Source: Bog-375 sp049698695
Lineage (GTDB): Bacteria > Acidobacteriota > Terriglobia > Bryobacterales > Bryobacteraceae
DNA: 64,000 nt
Direction: 5' to 3'
Assembly (NCBI GenBank): GCA_049698695.1
Contig: JBAVYH010000105.1
Span: forward strand, 11,106 to 75,105
The position numbers were made by a program, and so were the translations under genes. Of the stretch, positions 1 through 7,721 are shown in pieces. Position 1 is the stretch's first letter. Each line of letters opens with the position of its first letter. A model generated the notes under the pieces. It was not told the DNA's origin. It saw nothing but the letters and a program-made list of their open reading frames with translations, and ran no database searches.

Positions 1-3000
1 CCCTCGGTAAGCCACCAGATACGCCGCCGGCACAATGAAAACCGTCAGCACCACCGACGCCAGCAGTCCGCCGATGATCACCCGCGCCAGCGGCGCGTAC
101 TGTTCGCTGCCCGTGCCCATCTTCAGGGCCATGGGCAGCATGCCGATGATGGTGGCGAGGGAAGTCATCAGGATGGGGCGGAGCCGAACGCGGCAGGAGG
201 AGATGACGGCATCCTCGGGCGTGAATCCCTGCTCCTCCAGGCGGTGCGTAAATTCGACGATCAGGATGCTGTTGGAAGCGGCGATGCCGACCAGCATCAG
301 CACGCCCATTAGCGACATGACGTTGAGCGTGGTGCCCGTCAGCGGCAGAATCACCAGCACGCCGATGAATCCCATGGGGATGGCGAGCATGATGAGGAAC
401 GGGTCTTTGAAGGACCGGAACTGGGCCACCAGAATCAGGTAAAGGAGCAGCCCGGAGAGCGACAGGCCGACCGCAAAACTGTGGAACGAGGCGTTCATGC
501 CATCGACCATTCCGCGCAGGTCGACGCGCAGGCTGGAGGGCAAGTGCAGCCCGGCGATGAGATGGGTGATTTCACTGGATGCCTTTCCCAAGTCCTCGCC
601 GGAGGGCGTGACATAGACATCGCTGACACGCTGGATCTGGTAGTGCGAAATCTCGGTGGCCGTCTCGGTGCTCTCCAGTTTCACCACGGTGTCGAGCGTG
701 GTGGGCTCGGTCAGATTCGGCGCCCGCAACGGAATGTTCTTGAGGTCGATCAAGCTGTGGATGGCGGGCTTGCCGTGCTCGTAGTATTGAACCGTCAGAA
801 AGTAGTCGTTGCCGGTCTGGTGATCCACCCAGTAGTTCGGTGCAATCATGGTGTTCGAGTTCAGAGCCGTGATGACGTTGTCGACCACCTCTTTGGGGCT
901 CAATCCCAGCTCCGCGGCGTGAACGCGGTCCACGTCCATCCGCACGGCCGGGTAATTCATATCCTGCGGGATGTACACTTCGCCAATACCCGGCAGTGTT
1001 CGGATACGCGTGGCCAGGTCCTGGGCGACGGTGTAGGTCCGGCGAAGGCTGCTGGCGGAGACTTGGACGTCGATAGGCGCCGGCATGCCCATGTTGAGCA
1101 CCGCATCCACCATCGAACCAGTGGAGAAGAATGTCCGCAGGTCCGGGTAGTGGTCCGCAATCGCGCGCCGGAGGCGGTCCATGTACTCGAAACTGCTGGT
1201 CTTGTGGTCTTCGTTGAGCTCCACTTGAATGGTTGCCGTGTAGGGGCCGGCATTATTGGTGTAGAGCGCCGAGAAATCGGGCACAATCCCGATATTCGAG
1301 ACCACCATGTGGAAGTCGGATGGGCTCACCGTGCGCTTGATGAGGTCTTCCACCCGGGCTACGTACTGCTCGGTGAGTTCAATGCGGGAGCCGGTAGGAA
1401 CTTTCAAGTTGATGGTGAATTGCCCGGCGTCGGTGCGGGGAAAGAACGCCAGCCCCAGCGAGGGATAAAGGCCGAGGCTCGCGACAAACAACAGCGACAA
1501 GCAGCCCACGGTAAGCAGAGGCCGCCGCAACGCGAAACGGACCGAGCGTTCATAGAAATCCAGCAGCCTCGTGAAGCCCCGGTTGAACCAGGCATTGAAG
1601 CCGCGGTCGGCGTGTTCCGACGCCTCGCCGCTATGGTGCACACTCGTGAGGTAGCGCGAACAGAACAGCGGAATCACCGTCATGGCGACCAAGTAGGAAG
1701 CGAACAGGGAGATCACCACCGACAAGGCCAGCGCCGAAAAGAGGAATTTACTGACGCCGTAGAGAAACGTCACCGGGAAGAAAACGACGACCGTAGTCAG
1801 CGTGGCGGCGAGCACTGCCAGGCTGACCTCCGCGCCACCTTGTTCCGCCGCGACGTTCGGCGTAGCGCCCATCTCCAGATGCCGGTAGATGTTCTCCAGC
1901 GAGATGACGGAGTTATCGATAATGCGCGAGAATGCCAGAGCCAGGCCGCCCAAAATCATGGTGTTCACGGTGCTGCCGAACAGGTTGAGCGCGACGAAAG
2001 TTGCCAGCGCGGAGAGGGGAATGGAAAGGAACACCGCCACCGTGGCCCGCAGGCTGCCCAGGAAAGCCAGAATCATCAGGCTGGTGAGGAGGAGCCCGAT
2101 CAGCCCTTCGTGGAGCAGCGTTTCGATGGCTTGTTTCACGAAGGCCGACTGATCGAAGACCACTTCGGTCACGAGCTGCTTCGGGATGTCGAAGAGCTTG
2201 GGGAGCATGTCCCGAATGCCTTGGACAACCGCGATGGTATTGGTGTCGCCGCCCTGCTTCATAATCGGCAGGTAGACGGAGCGCTGCCCGTCCACGCGCA
2301 CGATGTTGTACTGGATCTGGCTTGAGTCTTTCGCTTCGCCAATGTCGGAAACCGACACCCAGCGGTCTCCGGACGCCTTGATGGGAACGCTGTTCAGTTC
2401 GTCAACCTTATCCACCAGGCTGTTCGAGTACACGTAATAGTCGTACGGCCCGATTTTCACGTCGCCGGCTGGAAGGATGAGGTTGTTCCGGTTAATGGCG
2501 TTGACCACGTCCATGAGGCTCAACTGGCGCGACAGCAACCGGTAAGGGTCCACGTAGACCATCACCTGCCGGTACTTGCCTCCGAACGGAGGCGGAATTT
2601 CCGCGCCTTTCACCACCGCGATCTGGTTGCGGATGGCGAACTGCCCGATATCGTGGAGCTGGGTCTCGTCCAGCCCTTCGCCCTTCAAAGTCACCAGACA
2701 AACCGGAAGGCTGGACGCATCGAACTTGAGAACCACGGGAGGCAAGGTGCCGGGCGGAAGGCGCTTCAAATCGGCTAGCGCCAAGTTGGAAAGTTCGGTG
2801 ACGTCGGCATCCGCGCTGGTGCCGGGCTGGAAAAAGACCTTGATGATGCTGACGCCCAGCAGCGAGCGTGACTCCATATGGTCGATGCCGCTGGCCAGCG
2901 TGAAGAAACGCTCCAGAGGGTTGGTGATGTCAGTCTCGATGTCGCCGGGCGGCATGCCGGAGTAGAACGTCGCCACCACGACCTCGGGCAGATTGATGGT

Positions 3001-3108
3001 GGGAAACAGATCCATCGGCATGCTGGCGAAGCTGGTGATGCCGATCACCACCAGGCACAGGCAGATCACGACGATGAAGTGTGGATTGCGGATGGAGAAC
3101 CCTGACAT
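1..3108 (-). CDS. RND efflux transporter permease, HAE1/AcrB-like (C-terminus cut by window edge)
   Basis: Inner-membrane, proton-driven pump of the resistance-nodulation-division family; with the adaptor encoded just upstream and an outer-membrane channel it should export drugs, metals or lipids. The minus-strand frame opens with MSGFSIRNPHFIVV, the usual short N-terminal helix followed by transmembrane segment 1, and is open for 1,036 codons to the edge, ending in LTVFIVPAAYLVAYRG, which resembles the last transmembrane helix of the family, so only a few residues are missing. Near position 1,915 the fourth-helix motif reads SRIIDNSVISLENIYRHLE; AcrB-type pumps usually have two adjacent Asp in the proton relay, here the second is Asn. 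The start lies 20 bases after the adaptor stop, so the two are one operon. Substrate cannot be told from sequence. Confidence 0.93.
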   Translation of the reverse strand, partial: MSGFSIRNPHFIVVICLCLVVIGITSFASMPMDLFPTINLPEVVVATFYSGMPPGDIETDITNPLERFFTLASGIDHMESRSLLGVSIIKVFFQPGTSADADVTELSNLALADLKRLPPGTLPPVVLKFDASSLPVCLVTLKGEGLDETQLHDIGQFAIRNQIAVVKGAEIPPPFGGKYRQVMVYVDPYRLLSRQLSLMDVVNAINRNNLILPAGDVKIGPYDYYVYSNSLVDKVDELNSVPIKASGDRWVSVSDIGEAKDSSQIQYNIVRVDGQRSVYLPIMKQGGDTNTIAVVQGIRDMLPKLFDIPKQLVTEVVFDQSAFVKQAIETLLHEGLIGLLLTSLMILAFLGSLRATVAVFLSIPLSALATFVALNLFGSTVNTMILGGLALAFSRIIDNSVISLENIYRHLEMGATPNVAAEQGGAEVSLAVLAATLTTVVVFFPVTFLYGVSKFLFSALALSVVISLFASYLVAMTVIPLFCSRYLTSVHHSGEASEHADRGFNAWFNRGFTRLLDFYERSVRFALRRPLLTVGCLSLLFVASLGLYPSLGLAFFPRTDAGQFTINLKVPTGSRIELTEQYVARVEDLIKRTVSPSDFHMVVSNIGIVPDFSALYTNNAGPYTATIQVELNEDHKTSSFEYMDRLRRAIADHYPDLRTFFSTGSMVDAVLNMGMPAPIDVQVSASSLRRTYTVAQDLATRIRTLPGIGEVYIPQDMNYPAVRMDVDRVHAAELGLSPKEVVDNVITALNSNTMIAPNYWVDHQTGNDYFLTVQYYEHGKPAIHSLIDLKNIPLRAPNLTEPTTLDTVVKLESTETATEISHYQIQRVSDVYVTPSGEDLGKASSEITHLIAGLHLPSSLRVDLRGMVDGMNASFHSFAVGLSLSGLLLYLILVAQFRSFKDPFLIMLAIPMGFIGVLVILPLTGTTLNVMSLMGVLMLVGIAASNSILIVEFTHRLEEQGFTPEDAVISSCRVRLRPILMTSLATIIGMLPMALKMGTGSEQYAPLARVIIGGLLASVVLTVFIVPAAYLVAYRG

Positions 3109-3128
3109 GAGTGATTCCTGTGACGCGA

Positions 3129-4409
3129 TTATTGCGGTGTGTCGGGCTGGTACTGGACGACGTCGGTCTGCTGGGGCTTAACGGCCAAACCGGTCTTGAG
3201 GCCGCTGCGGTCGCTGACCACCACCCGATCGCCTTCATTCAGACCGCTCAGCACTTCTGCGTCGTTGGCGGTCTCGATACCCAGCGCAATCTTCCGCTCC
3301 TCTAACTTGTTGTCCGGACCGACCACAAAGACTGTGCTCCGATCGCCCGCCTGGTTCACCGCCTGCAGGGGCACCACCAGGGCGGCGTTGTCTTGCTCCA
3401 GCGTCAGCGTCGCCTCGGCGTAGAGTCCCGGCATCAGGGCATGCGAGGGGTTCGGCACATCCACTTCGGTATGCATGGTGCGCGTGTCTTGGGCGACATC
3501 CACCGAGAAGCGCGCCACTTTTCCGGGAACGACCTTATCCAGCGACGGCACTCGCACCTGCACCGGGTCGCCGACGCGAATGTATTTCACGTAAGACTCC
3601 GGCACGGGGATGACGAGACGAAACAGATTGTCCTCGGAAAGGCGCGCCAGAGGGATGGCCTGGGTGCTGGAGCTTGTGCCGGCTTGCACCAGCGTGCCCA
3701 GGTTGGCATAGCGCTGGGTAACCACGCCCGCGAAGGGCGCTCTGATTTGCGCATAGTCGAACAGCACCTGGTCATGCTGCTCCCTCGCCTTAGCAAGGTC
3801 GAGCTGGCTCTGCGAGGTGGCGAGTGCCGCTTTAGTGCCCTCCACCTGGGCCTCTAAGGCCAGGTCTTTGCCCTCCGCGTCGTCGATCTCCTGCTGCGCC
3901 ACCAGGCCCGGGCGCGTCGTGGCGACGCCGTTCAGCCGGTCGTACTGCAACTTGGCAACGCGATGTTGCGCTTCCAGGCGGTTGACCTCGTGTTCGGCAT
4001 GAGTGACCTGGTCCGTGGCACTTTGGATGGCAGCGGTGTCCTGGCGCAACTGCATCTCCAACTCCGGGATTTCGAGCACCGCGATTAGCTGGCCCTGCTG
4101 CACGTGCGTGCCGTAATCGACCAGCAACTGCTTCACAAAGCCGGATTCCTTGGCGTAGACGTCGATCTCCTGGAACGGCACCAGCTCGGAAGAAACGGTG
4201 AGCTGCCGCGCGATCGATTTGCGCGCGACCGGCGTCACCGCGACGGTCGTCAGCGCTTGCTCGTCGTGGCGGCTGTGCGCCCGCGCGGCGCCCGAACCGG
4301 AGCAGGCGGACAGGCTGCCCAGCAGCGCCAGGATCACCGGCAAAACGACTCTCCAGGATCGGTAAGGGGCGCGCTCGGCGCCCGGCTCGGCACTTATCGT
4401 CAGTCGCAC
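3129..4409 (-). CDS. RND efflux periplasmic adaptor (membrane fusion protein), lipoprotein
   Basis: HlyD/AcrA-type adaptor of 426 residues linking the RND permease to an outer-membrane channel. A basic stretch and hydrophobic helix (about residues 20-33) end in the lipobox LSAC, so Cys36 is the probable lipidated N-terminus. The order is then a lipoyl-like half (YAKESGFVKQLLVDYGTHVQQG), a long coiled-coil hairpin (residues 100-210), the returning lipoyl half (YAQIRAPFAGVVTQRYANLG) and beta-barrel domains. The start is a GTG at 4409 that overlaps the stop of the RraA-family gene by 10 bases, implying translational coupling. Typical length for the family. The TolC-like protein at 41.4-43.1 kb could supply the outer channel but is not linked. 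Confidence 0.92.
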   Translation of the reverse strand: MRLTISAEPGAERAPYRSWRVVLPVILALLGSLSACSGSGAARAHSRHDEQALTTVAVTPVARKSIARQLTVSSELVPFQEIDVYAKESGFVKQLLVDYGTHVQQGQLIAVLEIPELEMQLRQDTAAIQSATDQVTHAEHEVNRLEAQHRVAKLQYDRLNGVATTRPGLVAQQEIDDAEGKDLALEAQVEGTKAALATSQSQLDLAKAREQHDQVLFDYAQIRAPFAGVVTQRYANLGTLVQAGTSSSTQAIPLARLSEDNLFRLVIPVPESYVKYIRVGDPVQVRVPSLDKVVPGKVARFSVDVAQDTRTMHTEVDVPNPSHALMPGLYAEATLTLEQDNAALVVPLQAVNQAGDRSTVFVVGPDNKLEERKIALGIETANDAEVLSGLNEGDRVVVSDRSGLKTGLAVKPQQTDVVQYQPDTPQ

Positions 4410-5107
4410 AGACCTTGGTTCTCTCCTTCTTCCAGGAGGGCCGCCAGCACATCCACGGAGAAGTCCGGGCGGCCGGTGAGTTCCGCCAGCACTCGATCTT
4501 CCCGCAATACGTCCTCCGCCGTATCAGCCAGTTCGCCGGCGGCCGCGGACGGAATCAGATGTACGCCATGCAGGTCGCCATGAAGCAAATCCCCGGAGGA
4601 AATCCACAAATTGCCAATTTCCACCGGTTCGCCAAACTCCACCACGTGCGCGTAGGCATGCGAAACCGAGACGCCGCCGGCAAACAACTGGAAACCAAGT
4701 GCTTCGATTGCCGGCAGATCCCGCACCGCGCCGTTGGTCACGCAGGCAACGCAGCCGAGCGCGCTGCCAATGCGCGCATAGGCCTCACCGAACAAGGCGC
4801 CCGCGCCGGAGGGGTCGTCAACGTCCCGGATTACGATGATCCGCGGATCGGGCACTTTGACTACGTACCTCCACCAATCCGCGTTTTCGTAGTAGCAACG
4901 CCCCTTGACGGGGGCCATGGCTGCTCGCATTTTGGCCGTGACGGCGTAGCCGATGACCGGCGCGAGTTGTGGGAATCGGCACGCGGCTGTGCCCCTGACA
5001 AAACCTTCGTTGCGCGGGCGAATGTTGAGCCGCTCGATGGCATTGGACAAGGTACAGGTGTCGAACTGCCTTAGTCTTTCCAACTGCTCGCGAGAGAGAT
5101 GGGGCAC
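4400..5107 (-). CDS. RraA-family protein (4-hydroxy-4-methyl-2-oxoglutarate aldolase-like)
   Basis: Protein of 235 residues from the RraA/HMG-aldolase family. Members are either class II pyruvate aldolases/oxaloacetate decarboxylases or RNase E regulators, and sequence rarely separates them. Family signatures seen are CVTNGAVRDLPAIEALGFQLFAGG (metal and pyruvate binding region, Arg-Asp pair; only part quoted matters: GAVRD) and the later GDLLHGDLHGVHLIP turn. The GTG start at 5107 has no clear ribosome-binding site. It is first in a minus-strand operon with the RND adaptor and permease, overlapping the adaptor start by 10 bases. Its link to efflux is unexplained; it may simply share a transcript. 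Family call firm, reaction not assigned. Confidence 0.85.
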   Translation of the reverse strand: MPHLSREQLERLRQFDTCTLSNAIERLNIRPRNEGFVRGTAACRFPQLAPVIGYAVTAKMRAAMAPVKGRCYYENADWWRYVVKVPDPRIIVIRDVDDPSGAGALFGEAYARIGSALGCVACVTNGAVRDLPAIEALGFQLFAGGVSVSHAYAHVVEFGEPVEIGNLWISSGDLLHGDLHGVHLIPSAAAGELADTAEDVLREDRVLAELTGRPDFSVDVLAALLEEGENQGLCD

Positions 5108-5320
5108 AGGATTTGAATGCTGAAATGGCGAGGCGATTCGAAGTCTCCCTGGAAGACCCTCGCTACTGTCTCCGTCAGGTTTGGCCCGCTTTCAGGGGGC
5201 TCTGATTCGACTCTAAATCTCCAACCGGGTCAGCGCCACTGAAGAGGTCCTGAATATCGGGGCAGGCAGCGCGCAAGGTTTGCAGTCATGAAACAGTAAG
5301 GAAACCGTCAGAAATGGCGG

Positions 5321-6739
5321 TCACGATTGGGCGGCGGGCGGACAGGGCACGGCGGGAAGCCGAATCCAGAAAGTACAACCGCCCCCGGCCGGGCTGACCA
5401 ATCCGATCTCGCCCTTGTTGGCCCGCACGGCCCACTGGGCGATGGAAAGCCCCAGACCGGCGGCCTTTTCCCCGGAGCGCGCTTCATCCACCCGATAGAA
5501 GCGTTCGAATACTCTCCCGGCATGCTGCTGGGGAATACCCGGGCCGCTGTCGCTGATGGCAAGCACGGCCCAGGAGGTTTCGCGGTAAACGCGAGCCGAG
5601 ATTACACCGCCAACCGGCGTGAACTTGACCGCGTTATGAAGAACGTTCATGATCGCCTGGCGCAAAGACAGGCGGTCCGCCAGCGCGCAAACCGCTTCCT
5701 CCTCGATCAAATCGACCTTCAGCCCCTTGTCCTCGACGAGGACATCGAGGAGACCGGCGGCTTCCCGCAATAGCGGCATCAGCGGAAACACGGATGGCTG
5801 AAGAGCAATATGGCCGGCATCGGCACGCGACAGGGTGAGCAGGTTGTCCACCAGGCCGGTAAGCCGGTTGACTTCTTCGAGCATGCTGCCGATGGTGTCG
5901 CGGTACTCCTCCCGCCCCGCATCCTGCTGCAATCCCACCTCGCCGATGCTGCGAATAGCCGCCAAAGGCGTACGCAACTCATGAGAGGCGTCCGAGGTGA
6001 AGCGGCGCAACTGTTCGAAGGACTGGCCGATGCGCGCCAGGGTCGCGTTGAATTCGGTGGCCAGGTGGCCGAGTTCGTCGTCGGGGTTATCGACGGGCAG
6101 GCGCTCGTCCAGGTTTTCGGAGTTGATCTGTTGCGCCCGCCGCGCCATCTTCTCCACCGGATCCAGGGCGCGCGCGGCCACTTTGTAGCCGATCAAAGCC
6201 ACGGCGGCCAGCGCCACGGGCAAGGCCAGCAAAAGGATCGCCAGTGTTTCCTGCAGCCGGCCCCAGATCAGGTCCTCGCTGTAGGCCACGCGAATTAGCA
6301 CAGGTTTGCTCTGCAGGTCGTACCGGCCGCTGACCAAAACCACCGCGGTTCCGTCCGACATCCTGGTCGAACGCTCCGAGTATGCCCGCTCGCCTTCACC
6401 CGGCAGCGGCGGCCCACCCATCGTACGGGCGCCCAGTTTCTGGTTCCTGTATAGGATTCCGCCGTCTGGCGTCAGCACCTCCAGGTACCTCTCCTCCACC
6501 TGCCGCCACGCGGCGTGGTGGTGATACTCCTCGTGAAGGTCCATCCGGCCGTCGGCGTGAAAATAGAGCAACCCTTTGACGGTTTCCAGGTCCTCCTCGG
6601 CCAGGTGCGTCAGGACACGGTTCATCTGCCAGAACAGCAGCACCGACACCACCGCCAGGTAGACGCCGATCACGCCGGCCAGCGTCGCCACGTACCACAG
6701 CGTCAGGCGCGCCCGGACGCGGCGGGGGCGAAAACGCAT
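5321..6739 (-). CDS. sensor histidine kinase with HAMP domain (CusS/heavy-metal type)
   Basis: Membrane histidine kinase of 472 residues. Two transmembrane helices (about 13-36 and 165-187) flank a periplasmic sensor of roughly 130 residues containing a His-rich stretch (EEYHHHAAW) that might bind metal. HAMP follows (188-240), then the H-box SDASHELRTPLAA with phospho-accepting His253, N-box NVLHNAVKF, G1 DSGPGI and G2 GLGLSIA. A longer upstream frame exists but MRFRPRRVRARLTLWY is the natural start because its ATG overlaps the response-regulator stop by one base (TGATG). It should phosphorylate that regulator. Layout resembles CusS-type kinases, and an RND operon lies downstream on the same strand, so control of efflux is a reasonable inference only. 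Confidence 0.93.
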   Translation of the reverse strand: MRFRPRRVRARLTLWYVATLAGVIGVYLAVVSVLLFWQMNRVLTHLAEEDLETVKGLLYFHADGRMDLHEEYHHHAAWRQVEERYLEVLTPDGGILYRNQKLGARTMGGPPLPGEGERAYSERSTRMSDGTAVVLVSGRYDLQSKPVLIRVAYSEDLIWGRLQETLAILLLALPVALAAVALIGYKVAARALDPVEKMARRAQQINSENLDERLPVDNPDDELGHLATEFNATLARIGQSFEQLRRFTSDASHELRTPLAAIRSIGEVGLQQDAGREEYRDTIGSMLEEVNRLTGLVDNLLTLSRADAGHIALQPSVFPLMPLLREAAGLLDVLVEDKGLKVDLIEEEAVCALADRLSLRQAIMNVLHNAVKFTPVGGVISARVYRETSWAVLAISDSGPGIPQQHAGRVFERFYRVDEARSGEKAAGLGLSIAQWAVRANKGEIGLVSPAGGGCTFWIRLPAVPCPPAAQS

Positions 6740-7422
6740 CACGAGCCATCCTCGCCGAGAACGAAGCCCACGCCGCGCACCGTGCGCAGCAGCGTCTTGT
6801 CGGATTGATCGTCGAGCTTCCGCCGCAGCCGGGCGATGTGCACGTCGATCACGTTGTCGAGCGGCGTGTACCGCGCGCTCTCCTTCCACACGTCGCGGGC
6901 CAGCATCTCCCGCGAGACGACGCGCCCCGGCTGGCGCAGCAGGTACTCGAGAAGGTCGAACTCGCGGGCCGTGAGCGCCAGGTCCCTTCCTCCGCGCTTG
7001 ACCTTGTGCGCGGCCACATCCATTTCCAGATCGGCCACGGTCAGCCGGTTGGTGGTCTCGGCGATGCCCCGCCGCAGCAGCGCGCGTGTGCGCGCCAGCA
7101 GCTCTGGGAATGCAAAGGGCTTCACCAGGTAGTCGTCGGCGCCGGCGTCCAGGCCCCGCACGCGGTCTTCGGTTGCGTCTCTGGCCGTGAGCAACAGCAC
7201 GGGCACGGATACGCCCCGCTGGCGCAGTTGGGTGAGAACCTCGATACCGTCGCGGCCCGGCAGCAGCCAGTCGAGAATCACCAGGTCATAGGCCTCGGTG
7301 GACACCAGGTAGAATCCCTCTTCGCCGGTGTGCGCCACGCTCACCGAGTAGTGGTCGGCCTCCAGGCCGTGGCGTAACGCATCAGCCATCTTCTCTTCGT
7401 CTTCGACGATCAGTACTCGCAT
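6739..7422 (-). CDS. OmpR-family response regulator
   Basis: DNA-binding response regulator of 227 residues. The receiver starts MRVLIVEDEEK with the acidic pocket, has the phosphorylation site at Asp51 (LVILDWLLPG), and the conserved Lys in DDYLVKPFAF. The C-terminal half is a winged helix (LTAREFDLLEYLLRQPGRVVS and DNVIDVHIARLRRKLD regions, typical of OmpR/PhoB). The ATG at 7422 begins exactly at the receiver; a start five codons earlier (MGNRSM) is possible. The gene ends inside the start of its partner kinase, so the pair is translationally coupled. No nearby operator was identified. Confidence 0.94.
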   Translation of the reverse strand: MRVLIVEDEEKMADALRHGLEADHYSVSVAHTGEEGFYLVSTEAYDLVILDWLLPGRDGIEVLTQLRQRGVSVPVLLLTARDATEDRVRGLDAGADDYLVKPFAFPELLARTRALLRRGIAETTNRLTVADLEMDVAAHKVKRGGRDLALTAREFDLLEYLLRQPGRVVSREMLARDVWKESARYTPLDNVIDVHIARLRRKLDDQSDKTLLRTVRGVGFVLGEDGS

Positions 7423-7721
7423 GCTCCGGTTCCCCATCTTATGGCGGGTGCCGGCCTCCCACTCCCAACAGGATTGCACACTGATCGGCGAAGGGTTCGC
7501 GGCCGCGCCGCGAAAGCCGGCCAAAGCGCTATGGAAGGCGGTGCCGCACGGCGATGCACTTTGCTCGGTGCTCAATTGCAGAATATCCGGTGCCCGAGCG
7601 CTCATGGCACTGAAGAAACCCTGAAGGTGTTATGACAGCCGCGTCGGGAAATCTCCAGAAACAATTCAGTCCCCGCCGGAGACCGGGCCGTTCACTCAGC
7701 TATGCTTTCCGCGCCGCCTGC

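Noticed and set aside
481..2325. Long plus-strand open frame of 614 codons
   Set aside because: It is the mirror of the RND permease on the minus strand; composition makes the opposite frame open. No family motifs and very Arg/His/Gln-rich.
5108..5320. Segments with GATTCGA-like sequence that resemble tRNA T-arms
   Set aside because: No cloverleaf can be drawn around them on either strand; no acceptor stem or CCA.
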